NCBI GenBank assembly: GCA_026120185.1
Contig: JANUWF010001683.1
Location: 4,100,001-4,164,000 of the forward strand
From: Voacanga thouarsii
Taxonomy: Eukaryota; Streptophyta; Magnoliopsida; Gentianales; Apocynaceae
DNA: 64,000 nucleotides
Direction: 5' to 3'
Shown: positions 1 through 9,418 of the stretch, in pieces
Position numbering within the stretch: the first letter of the stretch is position 1
How the letters are laid out: every line of letters begins with the position of its first letter
Translations under genes and position numbers: made by a program
Notes under the pieces: generated by a model
Told to the model about the DNA's origin: nothing
Seen by the model: the letters and a program-made list of their open reading frames with translations, nothing else
Database searches by the model: none

Positions 1-513
1 TTCCTGATTTGATCAGGCAGTGGTTCTCATATCCGTGAGTATTGAGATACTCAAAGTTAACACATGGATGCTTATTAATGGAACAAATTCATTGGATGAC
101 CTAGCTTTGAGATAATCACAAGGTTAACAATTTAGTGCCAGTGATATAATCTTAATATAGCAAATGTGCAAGTATCCTTAGACCTGAAATCTCCAAGGTA
201 CTTTGTTTTCTGAGCTTTGTACTTTGATTCCAATCTCCGGAGCTTGATTGAGGTCTGCCTATAGGATGGATATTGGGTATATTGTGAGGTAAACAAAAGT
301 AGTTGGGAGGGTCAATAAAGGATTCACCAATCCTAATAGTGGGGGTGAATATCTCACGGCCACTTGAAGGAATTACTACTCAGAAAGTTCTTGGCCAAAG
401 CGATCGTGTGTTGGAAACAGTTCTAATTAATACACATCTAGAGTAGTGGGTTCTTGGTACAAGTACTATTGTATTCGTGCCAAATTAATTCTGGAGGGAG
501 TTGGCACTAATTC
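1..513 (+). repeat. Copia-A LTR, interior fragment
   Basis: This stretch matches 1818-2332 in the Copia-A 5' LTR almost base for base (only a handful of substitutions and single-base indels seen), and the same LTR region in the copies starting at 10055, 45917 and 53993 more loosely. Its left end lies outside the window. It ends with the 5-bp sequence aattc, where a TRIM begins. It has no coding role. Confidence 0.9.
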
Positions 514-1030
514 TGTCACGCCCCGTGCCCGTGGACCCGGAGCGTGACTATGGGCTCGGCAGCACCCACGGTCAATTACTTGGCCGCCATCCTCGCTGGG
601 CCAAAATGGATATCCCAAGTTGACAATAGGTACTTAGGCCCATCCTTATATACCATACACACTTCTCATCCCAATCCCATGTGGGATTGGGGCATCACAT
701 TCACCCCTCCTTTAGGCCCAAGCGTCCTCGCTGGGCTTATACTTTAGGGGCCAAACCCAGGACCAACCAGGCAGCATAGGATTCTAGTGGTGGTTCCCAC
801 CACGCACGGTGTAGCACTTAGTCCCCATATCGGGGCTGGTTACTTTCTCCGATACCAAATGTCACGCCACGTGCCCGCGGACCCGGGAGCGCAACTATGG
901 GCCTGGCAGCACCCACGGTCAACTATTTGGCCGCCATCCTCGCTGGGCCAAAATGGATATCCCAAGTTGACAATGGGTACTTAGGCCCATCCTTATATAC
1001 CATACACACTTCTCATCCCAATCCCATATG
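514..1030 (-). mobile_element. TRIM element, truncated copy (LTR - internal - partial LTR)
   Basis: Miniature LTR retrotransposon read on the minus strand. LTR at 514-699 (186 bp, tgtcacgcc...catcaca), internal part 700-859 holding, on the minus strand, a purine tract beside the LTR and a tRNA-iMet-like primer site (gataccaaa at 851-859), then a second LTR from 860 that breaks off at 1030, before its last bases. A TATA-like block (ttatata) lies in each LTR near 645 and 991. No protein is coded; short open frames here are by-products. It sits at the same place in the Copia-A LTR as the copy at 2333. Confidence 0.85.
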
Positions 1031-1519
1031 AGAAATTCCATCATACATGGCACAAATTACAATCAATAAGAAGAAGTATCCAAAAGGAAGAAAATAATAA
1101 ACAACATAACACAATATATACGTATAGCACAATTGGCCAAGATGAAAAGACAAAGCTAGGCTTATTACTTCTATTCCTTCTCTACTTGGTCAAATTTGCA
1201 GATCAAGTGACGAAAATGACGAAAATACCCCCAATACCCTGGGTACCAGAATTCGCACAAAAACATGCATTTCATTGCGCTGATTAATTTCTCTTTCCAG
1301 AGTACCCTAAAATTCTTATTTTGTTAATAATAATAGCTTTTCGAAAATTTAGGGTACGGGTAGAACAAATCTAATAATTACATCCAGGTCCAGACAAATT
1401 TTTTTTTCACCATGGTATTCGTCTCAATACACCGATCAACTTTTGTTCTAGACATCAATACAAATTCTAATCCTATTACAAATAGTAGGCAATCGAAAGT
1501 AAAAAGGTGGAGTGTTACA
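1031..1519 (-). repeat. Gypsy3 LTR end (minus strand), truncated
   Basis: About the last 360 bases resemble 33590-33945, the outer end of the Gypsy2 LTR, but with many substitutions, so this is a related but separate copy. It ends with gtgttaca, the reverse of the usual TGTAACAC LTR start. Directly after it come 14 bases that continue the Gypsy2 integrase reading frame on the minus strand, which suggests a clean insertion into that gene. The other end is lost at the breakpoint at 1030/1031. Confidence 0.7.
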
Positions 1520-1533
1520 GTCGATCCACTATC
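1520..1533 (-). pseudogene. Gypsy2 integrase sliver left of Copia-A
   Basis: Fourteen bases that, once Copia-A and one copy of its target duplication are removed, run on from 11816 on the minus strand and spell the integrase motif I-V-D-R. They show that Copia-A landed inside the Gypsy2 integrase gene. The last five (1529-1533, ctatc) are the left target duplication of Copia-A. Confidence 0.7.
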
Positions 1534-2332
1534 TGTTAATGTTGTGCCCTAGAGGCAATCACTTGTATATTGTATCACTGACACATTTTTTATTTTAATA
1601 AAAGGCATTATTTATCTTATAGTTTCTTCTGTTTACTTTTAGGTAATATAACTGTTCGATAAAGTCCCTAGTACAATACTGTGTTAAGAAAATCATAATA
1701 GAGATCATGATATGAGATTCCTACTGCACTGTATAGTGTTAGTACTTAAATAGTCCCTAGTCGTAGTATTAATAAGATAGGATATCATTAACGCGTTAAG
1801 ACTAGCATGTGTTAGACTTCCTGATTTGATCAGGCAGTGGTTCTCATATCCGTGAGTATTGAGATACTCAAAGTTAACACATGGATGCTTATTAATGGAA
1901 CAAATTCATTGGATGACCTAGCTTTGAGATAATCACATGGTTAACAATTTAGTGCCAGTGATATAATCTTAATATAGCAAATGTGCAAGTATCCTTAGAC
2001 CTGAAATCTCCAAGGTACTTTGTTTTCTGAGCTTTGTACTTTGATTCCAATCTCCGGAGCTTGATTGAGGTCTGCCTATAGGATGGATATTGGGTATATT
2101 GTGAGGTAAACAAAAGTAGTTGGGAGGGTCAATAAAGGATTCACCAATCCTAATAGTGGGGGGTGAATATCTCACGGCCACTTGAAGGAATTACTACTCA
2201 AAAAGTTCTTGGCCAAAGCGATCGTGTGTTGGAAACAGTTCTAATTAATACACATCTAGAGTAGTGGGTTCTTGGTACAAGGACTATTGTATTCGTGCCA
2301 AAATTAATTCTGGAGGGAGTTGGCACTAATTC

Positions 2333-2519
2333 TGTCACGCCCCGTGCCCGTGGACCCGGGAGCGTGACTATGGGCCTGGCAGCACCCACGGTCAATTACT
2401 TGGCCGCCATCCTCGCTGGGCCAAAATGGATATCCCAAGTTGACAATAGGTACTTAGGCCCATCCTTATATACCATACACACTTCTCATCCCAATCCCAT
2501 GTGGGATTGGGGCATCACA
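2333..2519 (-). repeat. TRIM LTR a
   Basis: 187 bp, tgtcacgcc to gcatcaca. Near its right end is an inverted repeat (ccaatccca / tgggattgg) that would fold at the 5' end of the LTR in element orientation. Confidence 0.85.
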
Positions 2520-2679
2520 TTCACCCCTCCTTTAGGCCCAAGCGTTCTCGCTGGTCTTATACTTTAGGGGCCAAACCCAGGACCAACCAGGCAGCATAGG
2601 ATTCTAGAGGTGGTTCCCACCACGCACGGTGTAGCACTTAGTTCCCATACCGGGGCTGGTTACTTTCTCTGATACCAAA
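2520..2679 (-). other. TRIM internal part 1
   Basis: 160 bp between LTR a and LTR b. The minus-strand purine tract lies at 2520-2533. The primer-site end is the gataccaaa at 2671-2679, matching TTTGGTATC on the minus strand; the following bases (agaga) depart from the ideal agagc. Confidence 0.8.
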
Positions 2680-2866
2680 TGTCACGCCCTGTGCCCGCGG
2701 ACCCGGGAGCGCAACTATGAGCCTGGCAGCACCCACGGTCAACTATTTGGCCGCCATCCTCGCTGGGCCAAAATGGATATCCCAAGTTGACAATGGGTAC
2801 TTAGGCCCATCCTTATGTACCATACACACTTCTCATCCCAATCCCATGTGGGATTGGGGCATCACA
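2680..2866 (-). repeat. TRIM LTR b
   Basis: 187 bp, same boundaries as LTR a with scattered substitutions. Shared by both neighbouring internal parts, as expected for a tandem array formed by recombination between LTRs. Confidence 0.85.
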
Positions 2867-3044
2867 TTCACCCCTCATTTAGGCCCAAGCGTCCTCGCTG
2901 GGCCCATACTTTAGGGGCCAAACCCAGGACTAACCAGGCGGCATGGGGTTCTAGAGGTGGCTCCCACTGCGCACGGTGTAGCACTTAGTTCCTATACCGG
3001 GGCTGGTTACCCTCTCTGATATGGTTACCCGCTCTGATACCAAA
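2867..3044 (-). other. TRIM internal part 2 with doubled primer-site region
   Basis: 178 bp, longer than part 1 because about 18 bp next to the primer site are repeated (ctctgatatggttacc then gctctgatacc). The copy next to the LTR keeps the ideal GCTCTGATACCA, the reverse of the initiator-Met primer site. Confidence 0.75.
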
Positions 3045-3383
3045 TGTCACGCCCCGTGTCTGCGGACCCGTGAGCGCGACTATGGACTTGGCAGCACCCA
3101 CGGTCAACTACTTGGCCGCCATCCTCGCTGGGCCAAAATGGATATCCGAAGTTGACAATGGGTACTTAGGCCCATCCTTATATACCAAACACACTTCTCA
3201 TCCCAATCCCATGTGGGATTGGGGAGCGCGACTATAGGCCTGGCAGCACCCACGGTCAACTACTTGGCCGCCATCCTCACTGGGCCAAAATGGATATCCC
3301 AAGTTGACAATGGGTACTTAGGCCCATCCTTATATACCATACACACTTCTCATTCCAATCCCATGTGGGATTGGGGCATCACA
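3045..3383 (-). repeat. TRIM LTRs c and d, fused head to tail
   Basis: LTR c runs 3045-3224 and stops after gattgggg; LTR d begins at 3225 with agcgcgactat, missing its first bases. No internal part lies between them. The fusion removes the last bases of c (catcaca) and the first about 27 of d. Confidence 0.8.
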
Positions 3384-3538
3384 AACTCCGTACTCCAAAC
3401 CGAATGAGATATCTATGGTGAAAGTAGTTAATTACACAAAAGTTTGTTATTGAAGGGTTCATGTCAAGCCACTTGACTTTCTGAACTCTTGGGTGGTCAT
3501 GATGTGTTGCTAGATACCGCTCATGATATGTGAATATG

Positions 3539-3566
3539 GGTTTATTAATCGATGAATTAATAAACC
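3539..3566. other. Conserved inverted repeat in Copia-A LTR
   Basis: Arms ggtttattaat and attaataaacc around a short loop. The same hairpin is present at 10999-11026, 46860-46887 and 59280-59307, with 12-bp arms there. Confidence 0.7.
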
Positions 3567-3951
3567 AATCCTGATTAAAATTAATAGGATTAATTCTAAT
3601 TAATTGTGGATTATTAATCTCAAAGATGTATGGATTAATTCATGTTCGCTACCAATTTTACTGGGAAACATAATGGGTCACACATAATAGAGGATTATAT
3701 ACTCAATATGTTATTTGATAACATGAGGGGTTAATTGTGAGAAAAGAGAAGTTGTTGTGGATAAATTATAATTAGTTATAATTTGTGGTCCAAGTTGTAA
3801 TTGTGGGAACTTGATGTTTCCAATTACAATTAGGAAATTTTAATTGTTTTAGAATTTCAAATTTTAAGTGGATTTTGGAACATATATTGGATATGCTTGA
3901 AACCATAATCTAAGAGTGATTCACACAAAAATAGGAGCCACAAAATACACG

Positions 3952-3954
<3 letters not shown>

Positions 3955-4021
<67 letters not shown>
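3955..4021. repeat. (CT)n microsatellite in Copia-A 5' LTR
   Basis: About 33 CT units without interruption. The matching place in the 3' LTR (11415-11466) has about 26 units; the solo copies have only short tracts (47300-47321 and 59710-59722). Confidence 0.95.
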
Positions 4022-4024
<3 letters not shown>

Positions 4025-4361
4025 TTGTTGAAAACGTGGAGAAGCCCTAGCCACCATCTTTTTCTGCTAGTATAAGAAATTTTGGTGCTAGACTATTCCT
4101 CTGTGTGGATTACTGTTAAAGATATTCACACACTATAATTATAGTGGTTAGACGTTCAATCGGAGTTTGCACAAGAGGATTGCTGGATCGCGTCTCAACT
4201 TGAAGAAGTAATTTTGTTCTTCGGATGATCAAACAAAGGTAAAAAGCTGCTACCTTTAATATCATTATGTCTTGTTTTCCACACATAGACAGATCCTGGG
4301 ATGGTATCTCGTTTTATTTTCCGCTGCACCGTATACGGTACGAGCCTGAGATACCCAATAG

Positions 4362-4373
4362 TGGTATTAGAGA
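4362..4373 (+). other. Copia-A primer binding site
   Basis: tggtattagaga, one base after the 5' LTR; ten of twelve bases match the plant initiator-Met tRNA primer site TGGTATCAGAGC. Confidence 0.85.
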
Positions 4374-6291
4374 CATGCTATGTGTGGTCTACGGATATTG
4401 TTTTGGCATGAAAAACTATTTTCATGTATTCGTGCTTGTCTTTGTTTGTTGTGAAAATCATTTTCTCTCTAGTCGAAATTGTTTCGAGCTTTGTGGCTTG
4501 GGTCCATAACACAATATGACTGTGTAAAAGTTATAGCATATTTCGAAATGTGCTTTCTTTATGTGCTGAAAAGTTTTTGCAAAAAAAACGTTTTCTTAAA
4601 CATGGTAGTTGCCCTCCGTTTTATACTGTGAATTTGATTTTCTATTTTGTTTTGTCTAAACTAACAAATTAGTTGTTGTTTTAAGCTTCAAAACAGAAAA
4701 TTCTATTAGGAATTGTTCTCACTAAAATTCTACAAATTATTAGGGCACCAGAAATTGTGTCTGGAAAATTTTTCTGAAAATCGCCGCCACTTCCCGACTA
4801 CAGCCGGTGCTGGTTCTGTTCTGTTCGTGATGTCCATAAATCATTTTTGGAAGAGAAAAATTTTTAGAAACCAGAACAGAGTCAGCGTCGGCTCTGGCTT
4901 CCAAACCGGCGCCGGTAATGCTCTGTTTTGCACGATCTAACTGTTTAAAAAAAAAAAAAATTGGAATACAATTTTGAAAAAGGAAAAATCTCATTTGATG
5001 AGAGGTGGCAAAATTAAAATTTTTCCACGGGGGTGCTACCCCCCTAACCCTTACAAGGGGTGCTACCCCTTTGACCTCCACCTGCTGACCGGCCAGCGGG
5101 ACTGCCGTTTTCGTTGCCGGAGACGGGACCCAAAGGCCTTTTCTCAAAATTAGTTTTGAGATAAACAATTTTGTTTTTCAAAATAATGATTTTGAAAATC
5201 TAAAATTAGTGTATCTTTCTAAAATGGTGATTTTAGAATTTATTTTATTTTTCCAAAATAGTGATTTTGGAATAATAAAAAGTATATGTTTATTTTGATT
5301 AAGCATAGTCAATGGCATGGTAGATGGTTATGGACTAAAACCAATTATATTTGTTCATGCATTTTATAGTTTTGGTTTTTATAAAATAGGGCCTGCGTGT
5401 CTTGCCTTCTCTAGAATTCTTATGTAATTCTCTTCTCATCTAACTCCCCTCGAATGTAACTCGAGGTTTTCTCTCTTTAGGAAATTATGTAATTAGTCTA
5501 CATAGGTTAGATAGGAATAGAATTATTTTATTTTGGAGATGGCAACTAAAACAAGGCCACAAGGTAAGACCTTCTACTTGAATCATGCATGAACGTATAG
5601 GATTAACTATATTAATTTCTTTTATGACTCAAAGAAATTAATTTAGGGTAAAGTCCATAACCATACCACGTAATCGCTTTATTACCATGATTATCAATTA
5701 TGTGATTTATTGATTTTTATGCATGTCATTCTGTGAAATCACTAAAAGGAACAAATCCCTCAATTAATATTAAACCTAATTTCTTCCGTTAATATAGTAA
5801 GAATGAGAGTCCTTTTTCGAGACCAGGTTGTTGGGCAAACCCAAGCCTACTTGACTTCGGGCATGTTCAAGCTATGGAATTAAATTCCTCATTAATGGGA
5901 GGGGTTTAACTAAATTCTTTATCCCAGTTGGACAAACTCAAGCATAAAGAAATTTAGAGGAAAAGTTGGGGTAGCCCAAAAGGCTTTAAGATTAAAAGCT
6001 GTTAATCACTCAATGATCCGGTTGTTACGTACGATGTAATTGGATTAGATACCTACTAATGAACTTAAGGGTGGCTTGTTGGCCAAACCAAAGAGGTTAT
6101 TCTTGAGGAATTTGGATACCAGTCCACTAGGAAAGCTTCCAACGGGCTTTCCCGAATTAGTAGTGGGGGCTATTGGTTTGAGTAAAATAGTGGAGTAAAA
6201 ATTCGCTTAATTAAAGTCTTAATTATTTGCATATCATGTGCATATATAAGTATCTAATGCTCTCTATCTTTACATATAGGTCACTTGCATC
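4374..6291 (+). other. Copia-A untranslated leader
   Basis: About 1.9 kb between primer site and gag, without a convincing gene. It holds a GC-rich patch at 4790-5120 with repeated gccggtg/ggcgccgg motifs and a partial inverted repeat (ggttctgttctg / ccagaacagag). Long leaders are known in Angela/BARE-type copia elements. Short open frames, including a 142-codon one on the minus strand at 4740-5168, look like chance. Confidence 0.7.
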
Positions 6292-6966
6292 ATGTCAACA
6301 AACTTGAACTTACGTAGCATCTTGGAAACCAACAAGTTAACCGAATCAAACTATCTCGACTAGTATAGAAATTTGAGAATCGTTCTCAAATCGAAAAAGT
6401 TGCTTTACGTGCTAGATGCTCCTATTCCACCACCAACAGCTTAAGATGCTCATGTTGATGAGCATGATGTCCATAAAAGGTATAAGGAGAATAGTGATAC
6501 AACATCATGTATTATGCTGGCATCCATGACTCCCGAGTTGCAAAAATAGTACGAGCATATGGATGCTCAATCGATTATACTACATCTTCGAGAGCTGTTT
6601 GATGCCCAAGCCAGAACTAAGAGATATGAGATCTCGAAGCAACTATTTCATTGAAAAATGGCAGAGGGTTCTTCTGTGGCCACTCATGGGCTAACGATGA
6701 TGGGATTAATAAAGAAGCTTGGATCTCTCAAGTTTGCAATGGATCATGACTCAAGTGTTGACTTAATTCTACAATCTTTGCCTAATAGTTTCTCACATTT
6801 TGTGATTAACTATCAGATAAACAAGATTGAATCCACCATTCCTAAGTTGATCAATCTTCTCAAAACTGCGGAGTCCTCCATGAAGAAGGATTCCAATGCA
6901 ATTTTAATGGTAGAATATTCCTCTTCTAAGAAGAAAGTTCAAAAGAAGACGAAAAGGATCCCATAA
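6292..6966 (+). pseudogene. gag: Copia-A gag, four early stops
   Basis: Capsid-type protein that would package element RNA in cytoplasmic particles. The frame opens at the ATG at 6292 and stays in one frame to 6966, but is cut by stops near 6361, 6442, 6547 and 6652. The N-terminus (M-S-T-N-L-N-L-R-S-I-L) and the later L-I-K-K-L-G-S-L-K-F-A-M stretch have the form of plant copia gag. It ends in a basic K-K-K-V-Q-K-K-T-K-R tail, after which a +1 shift leads to the zinc-knuckle frame. The stop at 6361 replaces the Trp usual in a DWYRN-like motif (codon TGG to TAG). Confidence 0.85.
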
Positions 6967-6980
6967 AGCCCAAATATGGT

Positions 6981-7727
6981 GTGAACAAGAAGGACGCAGC
7001 TACCAAGGGCCCATGCCATCATTGTGGTAAGATAGGCCACTGGAGGCGCAACTACAAAGCCTACTTGGAGACCATTAAGGACAAGAAGCAGAAGGAGAAG
7101 CTTACAAGCACTTTTACTTCTACTCCGGGTATGTTTATGATTGAGATAAATACTACCTTTAGAAATAAGATATGGGCATTAGTTAGCGGATGTGGATCTT
7201 ATTTATGCAATAACATGCAGGGACTAAAGAGCAGTAGAAGGCTAGAGAAAGGCGATGTGGACCTACGTACTACAAATAGGGCAAAGGTTGTTGCACTAAC
7301 TGTGGGGACATACGAGCTGAACCTACCTTTGGGATTAATTCTAGAACTGCAAAACTGTAATTTTGTACCAGTTTTAATGAAAAATATTATCTCAGTTACG
7401 TGTTTAGACTTATATGGATTTCATTTAATATTTAAGAATAAGTGTTGTTCTTTTTCATTGAATGATATTCATTATGGTTCAACAACTTTGGTTAATGGTT
7501 TATATGTTCTAGACTTGGATAATCCAATTCTTAATATAAACAATAAGAAACCTAAAATAGATAACTCTAATACCTCTTACTTATGGCATTGTCATTTGGG
7601 CCATGTAAATGAAAATCGTGTTTCTAAGTTACACAAGCTTGATGACTTACAGTCGTTTGATTATGAATTATATGGCATATGCGAGTCTTATTTACCAGGT
7701 AAAATGATTAAAACTCCTTTTCCATGA
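6981..7727 (+). pseudogene. Copia-A zinc knuckle, protease and pre-integrase domain
   Basis: A single open frame of 248 codons. Residues 11-25 are a CCHC-type knuckle (CHHCGKIGHWRRNY) whose last Cys is now Tyr. The retroviral-type aspartic protease follows near residue 70: the active-site triad normally D-T-G is V-S-G (L-V-S-G-C-G-S), so the catalytic Asp is lost. From about residue 205 comes the pre-integrase zinc region (W-H-C-H-L-G-H, then C-E-S-Y where the second Cys is usual). The frame ends at a tga at 7725. Start taken at the first ATG after the shift from gag; in the ancestor the frame was continuous. Confidence 0.82.
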
Positions 7728-8263
7728 AAAAGAGAACGGACTAAGGAGTTATTAAAACTCATACATTCCGATATATGTGGCCCAAATGTCAATATAAGCA
7801 AGAGGAGGTTATAACTATTTCATAACCTTTATCGATGATTTCTTATGATATGGGTATTTGTATTTAATGAAATACAAATCTGAGGCCTTTTGAAAGGTTC
7901 AAAGACTTTAAGAATGAAATTGAGAAACAACTTGGTAAAAGTATAAAGAGTCTAAGATCTTATCAAGGAGGAGAATACTTGAGTCAAGAGTTTCTGAGTT
8001 ATTTGAGAGATAATGGGATATTATCTCAATGGACTCCACCACATACACCTCAGCATAACAGTGTATCTGAGAGAAGGAATCGAAACCTTCTAGACATGGT
8101 ACGAACCATGATGGTTTCTGCAGACCTACCAAAATCGTTTTGGGGGCATGCACTAGAGACTTCTGTTTATATACTAAACAGAGTTCCAATAAAATCGGTT
8201 AGTACTACCCCTTTTGAGATATTCTTTGGTAAGAGACCAAAGTTATCTCACTTGCGAGTATAG
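7728..8263 (+). pseudogene. Copia-A integrase core, frameshifted
   Basis: Remnant of the enzyme that joins element DNA to the chromosome. H-S-D-I-C-G-P near 7765 is the first Asp of the D-D-E core. Shifts and stops follow, and the open part from 7979 shows the third catalytic residue in N-S-V-S-E-R-R-N-R, then L-P-K-S-F-W-G-H-A and N-R-V-P, all typical of copia integrase. It stops at 8261-8263 (tag) inside H-L-R-V where the frame normally runs on. Confidence 0.8.
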
Positions 8264-8710
8264 GGTTGTCTTACCTTTGTCAAAAGGCCACAGTCAGACA
8301 AACTTGATAGTAAGTCTGACAAATGTTTATTTGTTGGATATCCAAAAGAATCTTTCGAATATTACTTCTATCTACCCTCTGAAAACAAACTGTTTATGTC
8401 GAAGCAAGCCGTCTTCTTAGAGAAGGAGCACATGCTCAAAGGGGATAGTGGGAGTAAGATTGAACTTAGTGAAGTTCATGAAGATCAAACAAACGAGGAT
8501 CAACCGTCTAACCCCACATCTATTGAGATAATAGATGAACTTTCTAATACACAAGAACCTTGTAGATCTAGTAGGAAACATGTGGCACCTGAGAGATATG
8601 GATTTCTCATTAGTGACCACAATAACGTATTACTCATAGATGAAGATGAGCCTACTACCTACAAGGATGTTCTGAATAGTTCAAAATCAGGCAAATGGCT
8701 TGGGCCATGA
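8264..8710 (+). pseudogene. Copia-A integrase C-terminal and linker region
   Basis: Frame fragments give C-L-F-V-G-Y-P-K-E and F-Y-L-P-S-E-N-K, the copia integrase C-terminal motif, then an acidic linker (from 8396) with C-R-S-S-R-K-H-V-A-P-E-R-Y-G, which precedes reverse transcriptase in these elements. The last open piece closes at 8708-8710 (tga). Confidence 0.75.
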
Positions 8711-9418
8711 AGTCAAAGATGGATTCCATGTACGATAACTAAGTATAGACTTTAGTTGATCCACCCAAAGGAATTAAACCTATTGGGTGTAAGTGGGTTT
8801 TCAAGAAGAAAATGGACATGTATAGTAACTTAGTTACCTATAAAGCACGTCTAGTAGCGAAGAGTTATCGTCAACAACATGGTATTGACTATGATGAAAC
8901 CTTCTTGCCAATAGCCATGTTGAAATTCATCAGGATACTCCTAGCCATTGCTACTCATCATGATTATGACATTTAACAAATGGATGTGAAAACGGCTTTC
9001 CTAAATAGAAATCTGACCGAGGAAGTGTATATGACACAACCTGAGGGTTTCATATCGAGTGATGGCACAAAGGTGTGCAAGCTGCAAAGGTCCGTTTATG
9101 GACTTAAGCAAGCTTCCAGGAGTTAGAACATCTATTTTGATGAAACAATCAAAGAGTTTGGTTTCATTCAAAACATGGATGAGCCTTGTGTATACAAGAA
9201 GGTTAGTGGGAGTGCAATTGTTTTCTTATTGCTTTATATAGATGTCATATTACTAATAGGAAATGATATACCTGTCTTGCAAACGGTTAAAATTTGGTTG
9301 TTTAAACAATTCTCCATGAAAGACCTTGGAAAAGCAACCTATATTCTTGGAATAAGGATCTATATTGATAGATCTAAAAAGGTTGCTTGGTCTTTCGTAG
9401 TCTACATACATAGATAAA
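8711..9418 (+). pseudogene. Copia-A reverse transcriptase, dead
   Basis: RNA-dependent DNA polymerase remnant spread over all three frames. Recognisable pieces are K-G-I-K (P-I-G-C-K-W-V-F region) near 8770, V-K-T-A-F near 8990, the Y-G-L-K-Q-A-S block near 9100, and from 9175 D-E-P-C-V-Y-K-K, then the active-site box at 9235-9246, which reads Y-I-D-V instead of Y-V-D-D. F-S-M-K-D-L-G follows as usual. With one catalytic Asp changed to Val and several shifts it cannot be active. Confidence 0.82.

Larger units (their letters stand above)
2333..3383 (-). mobile_element. Concatenated TRIM (four LTR copies, two internal parts)
   Basis: Flanked by aattc (2328-2332) and aactc (3384-3388), a target duplication with one change; removing the insert restores the sequence seen in the Copia-A 3' LTR. 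Read on the minus strand: LTR d 3225-3383 (lacks its final about 27 bp), fused directly to LTR c 3045-3224, internal 2867-3044, LTR b 2680-2866, internal 2520-2679, LTR a 2333-2519. Each internal part has an initiator-Met-type primer site beside one LTR and a purine tract (aaaggaggggtgaa on the minus strand) beside the other. It has no coding capacity, so it must have depended on other elements' enzymes. Confidence 0.88.
1534..4360 (+). repeat. Copia-A 5' LTR (with TRIM inside)
   Basis: Starts tgttaatgttgtgccc and ends gagatacccaata, where the usual final CA is TA. Without the TRIM (2333-3383 plus target duplication) it is about 1.77 kb, as in the other copies. It carries a hairpin (3539-3566), a long CT tract (3955-4021) and, near the end, sequence that in such elements is transcribed into the leader. 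Confidence 0.92.

Noticed and set aside
544..984. Open frames repeated at 544, 2295, 2717 and 3213 with near-identical peptides
   Set aside because: They arise from the TRIM LTR, read against its transcription direction, and end at different places in each copy; a non-coding element explains them.
3857..4057. Minus-strand open frame with a long Arg-Glu repeat
   Set aside because: It is the translation of the CT microsatellite in the Copia-A LTR, not a protein gene.
4740..5168. 142-codon minus-strand open frame in the Copia-A leader
   Set aside because: No motif, low-complexity Pro/Ala text from the GC-rich patch, and position in an untranslated leader.
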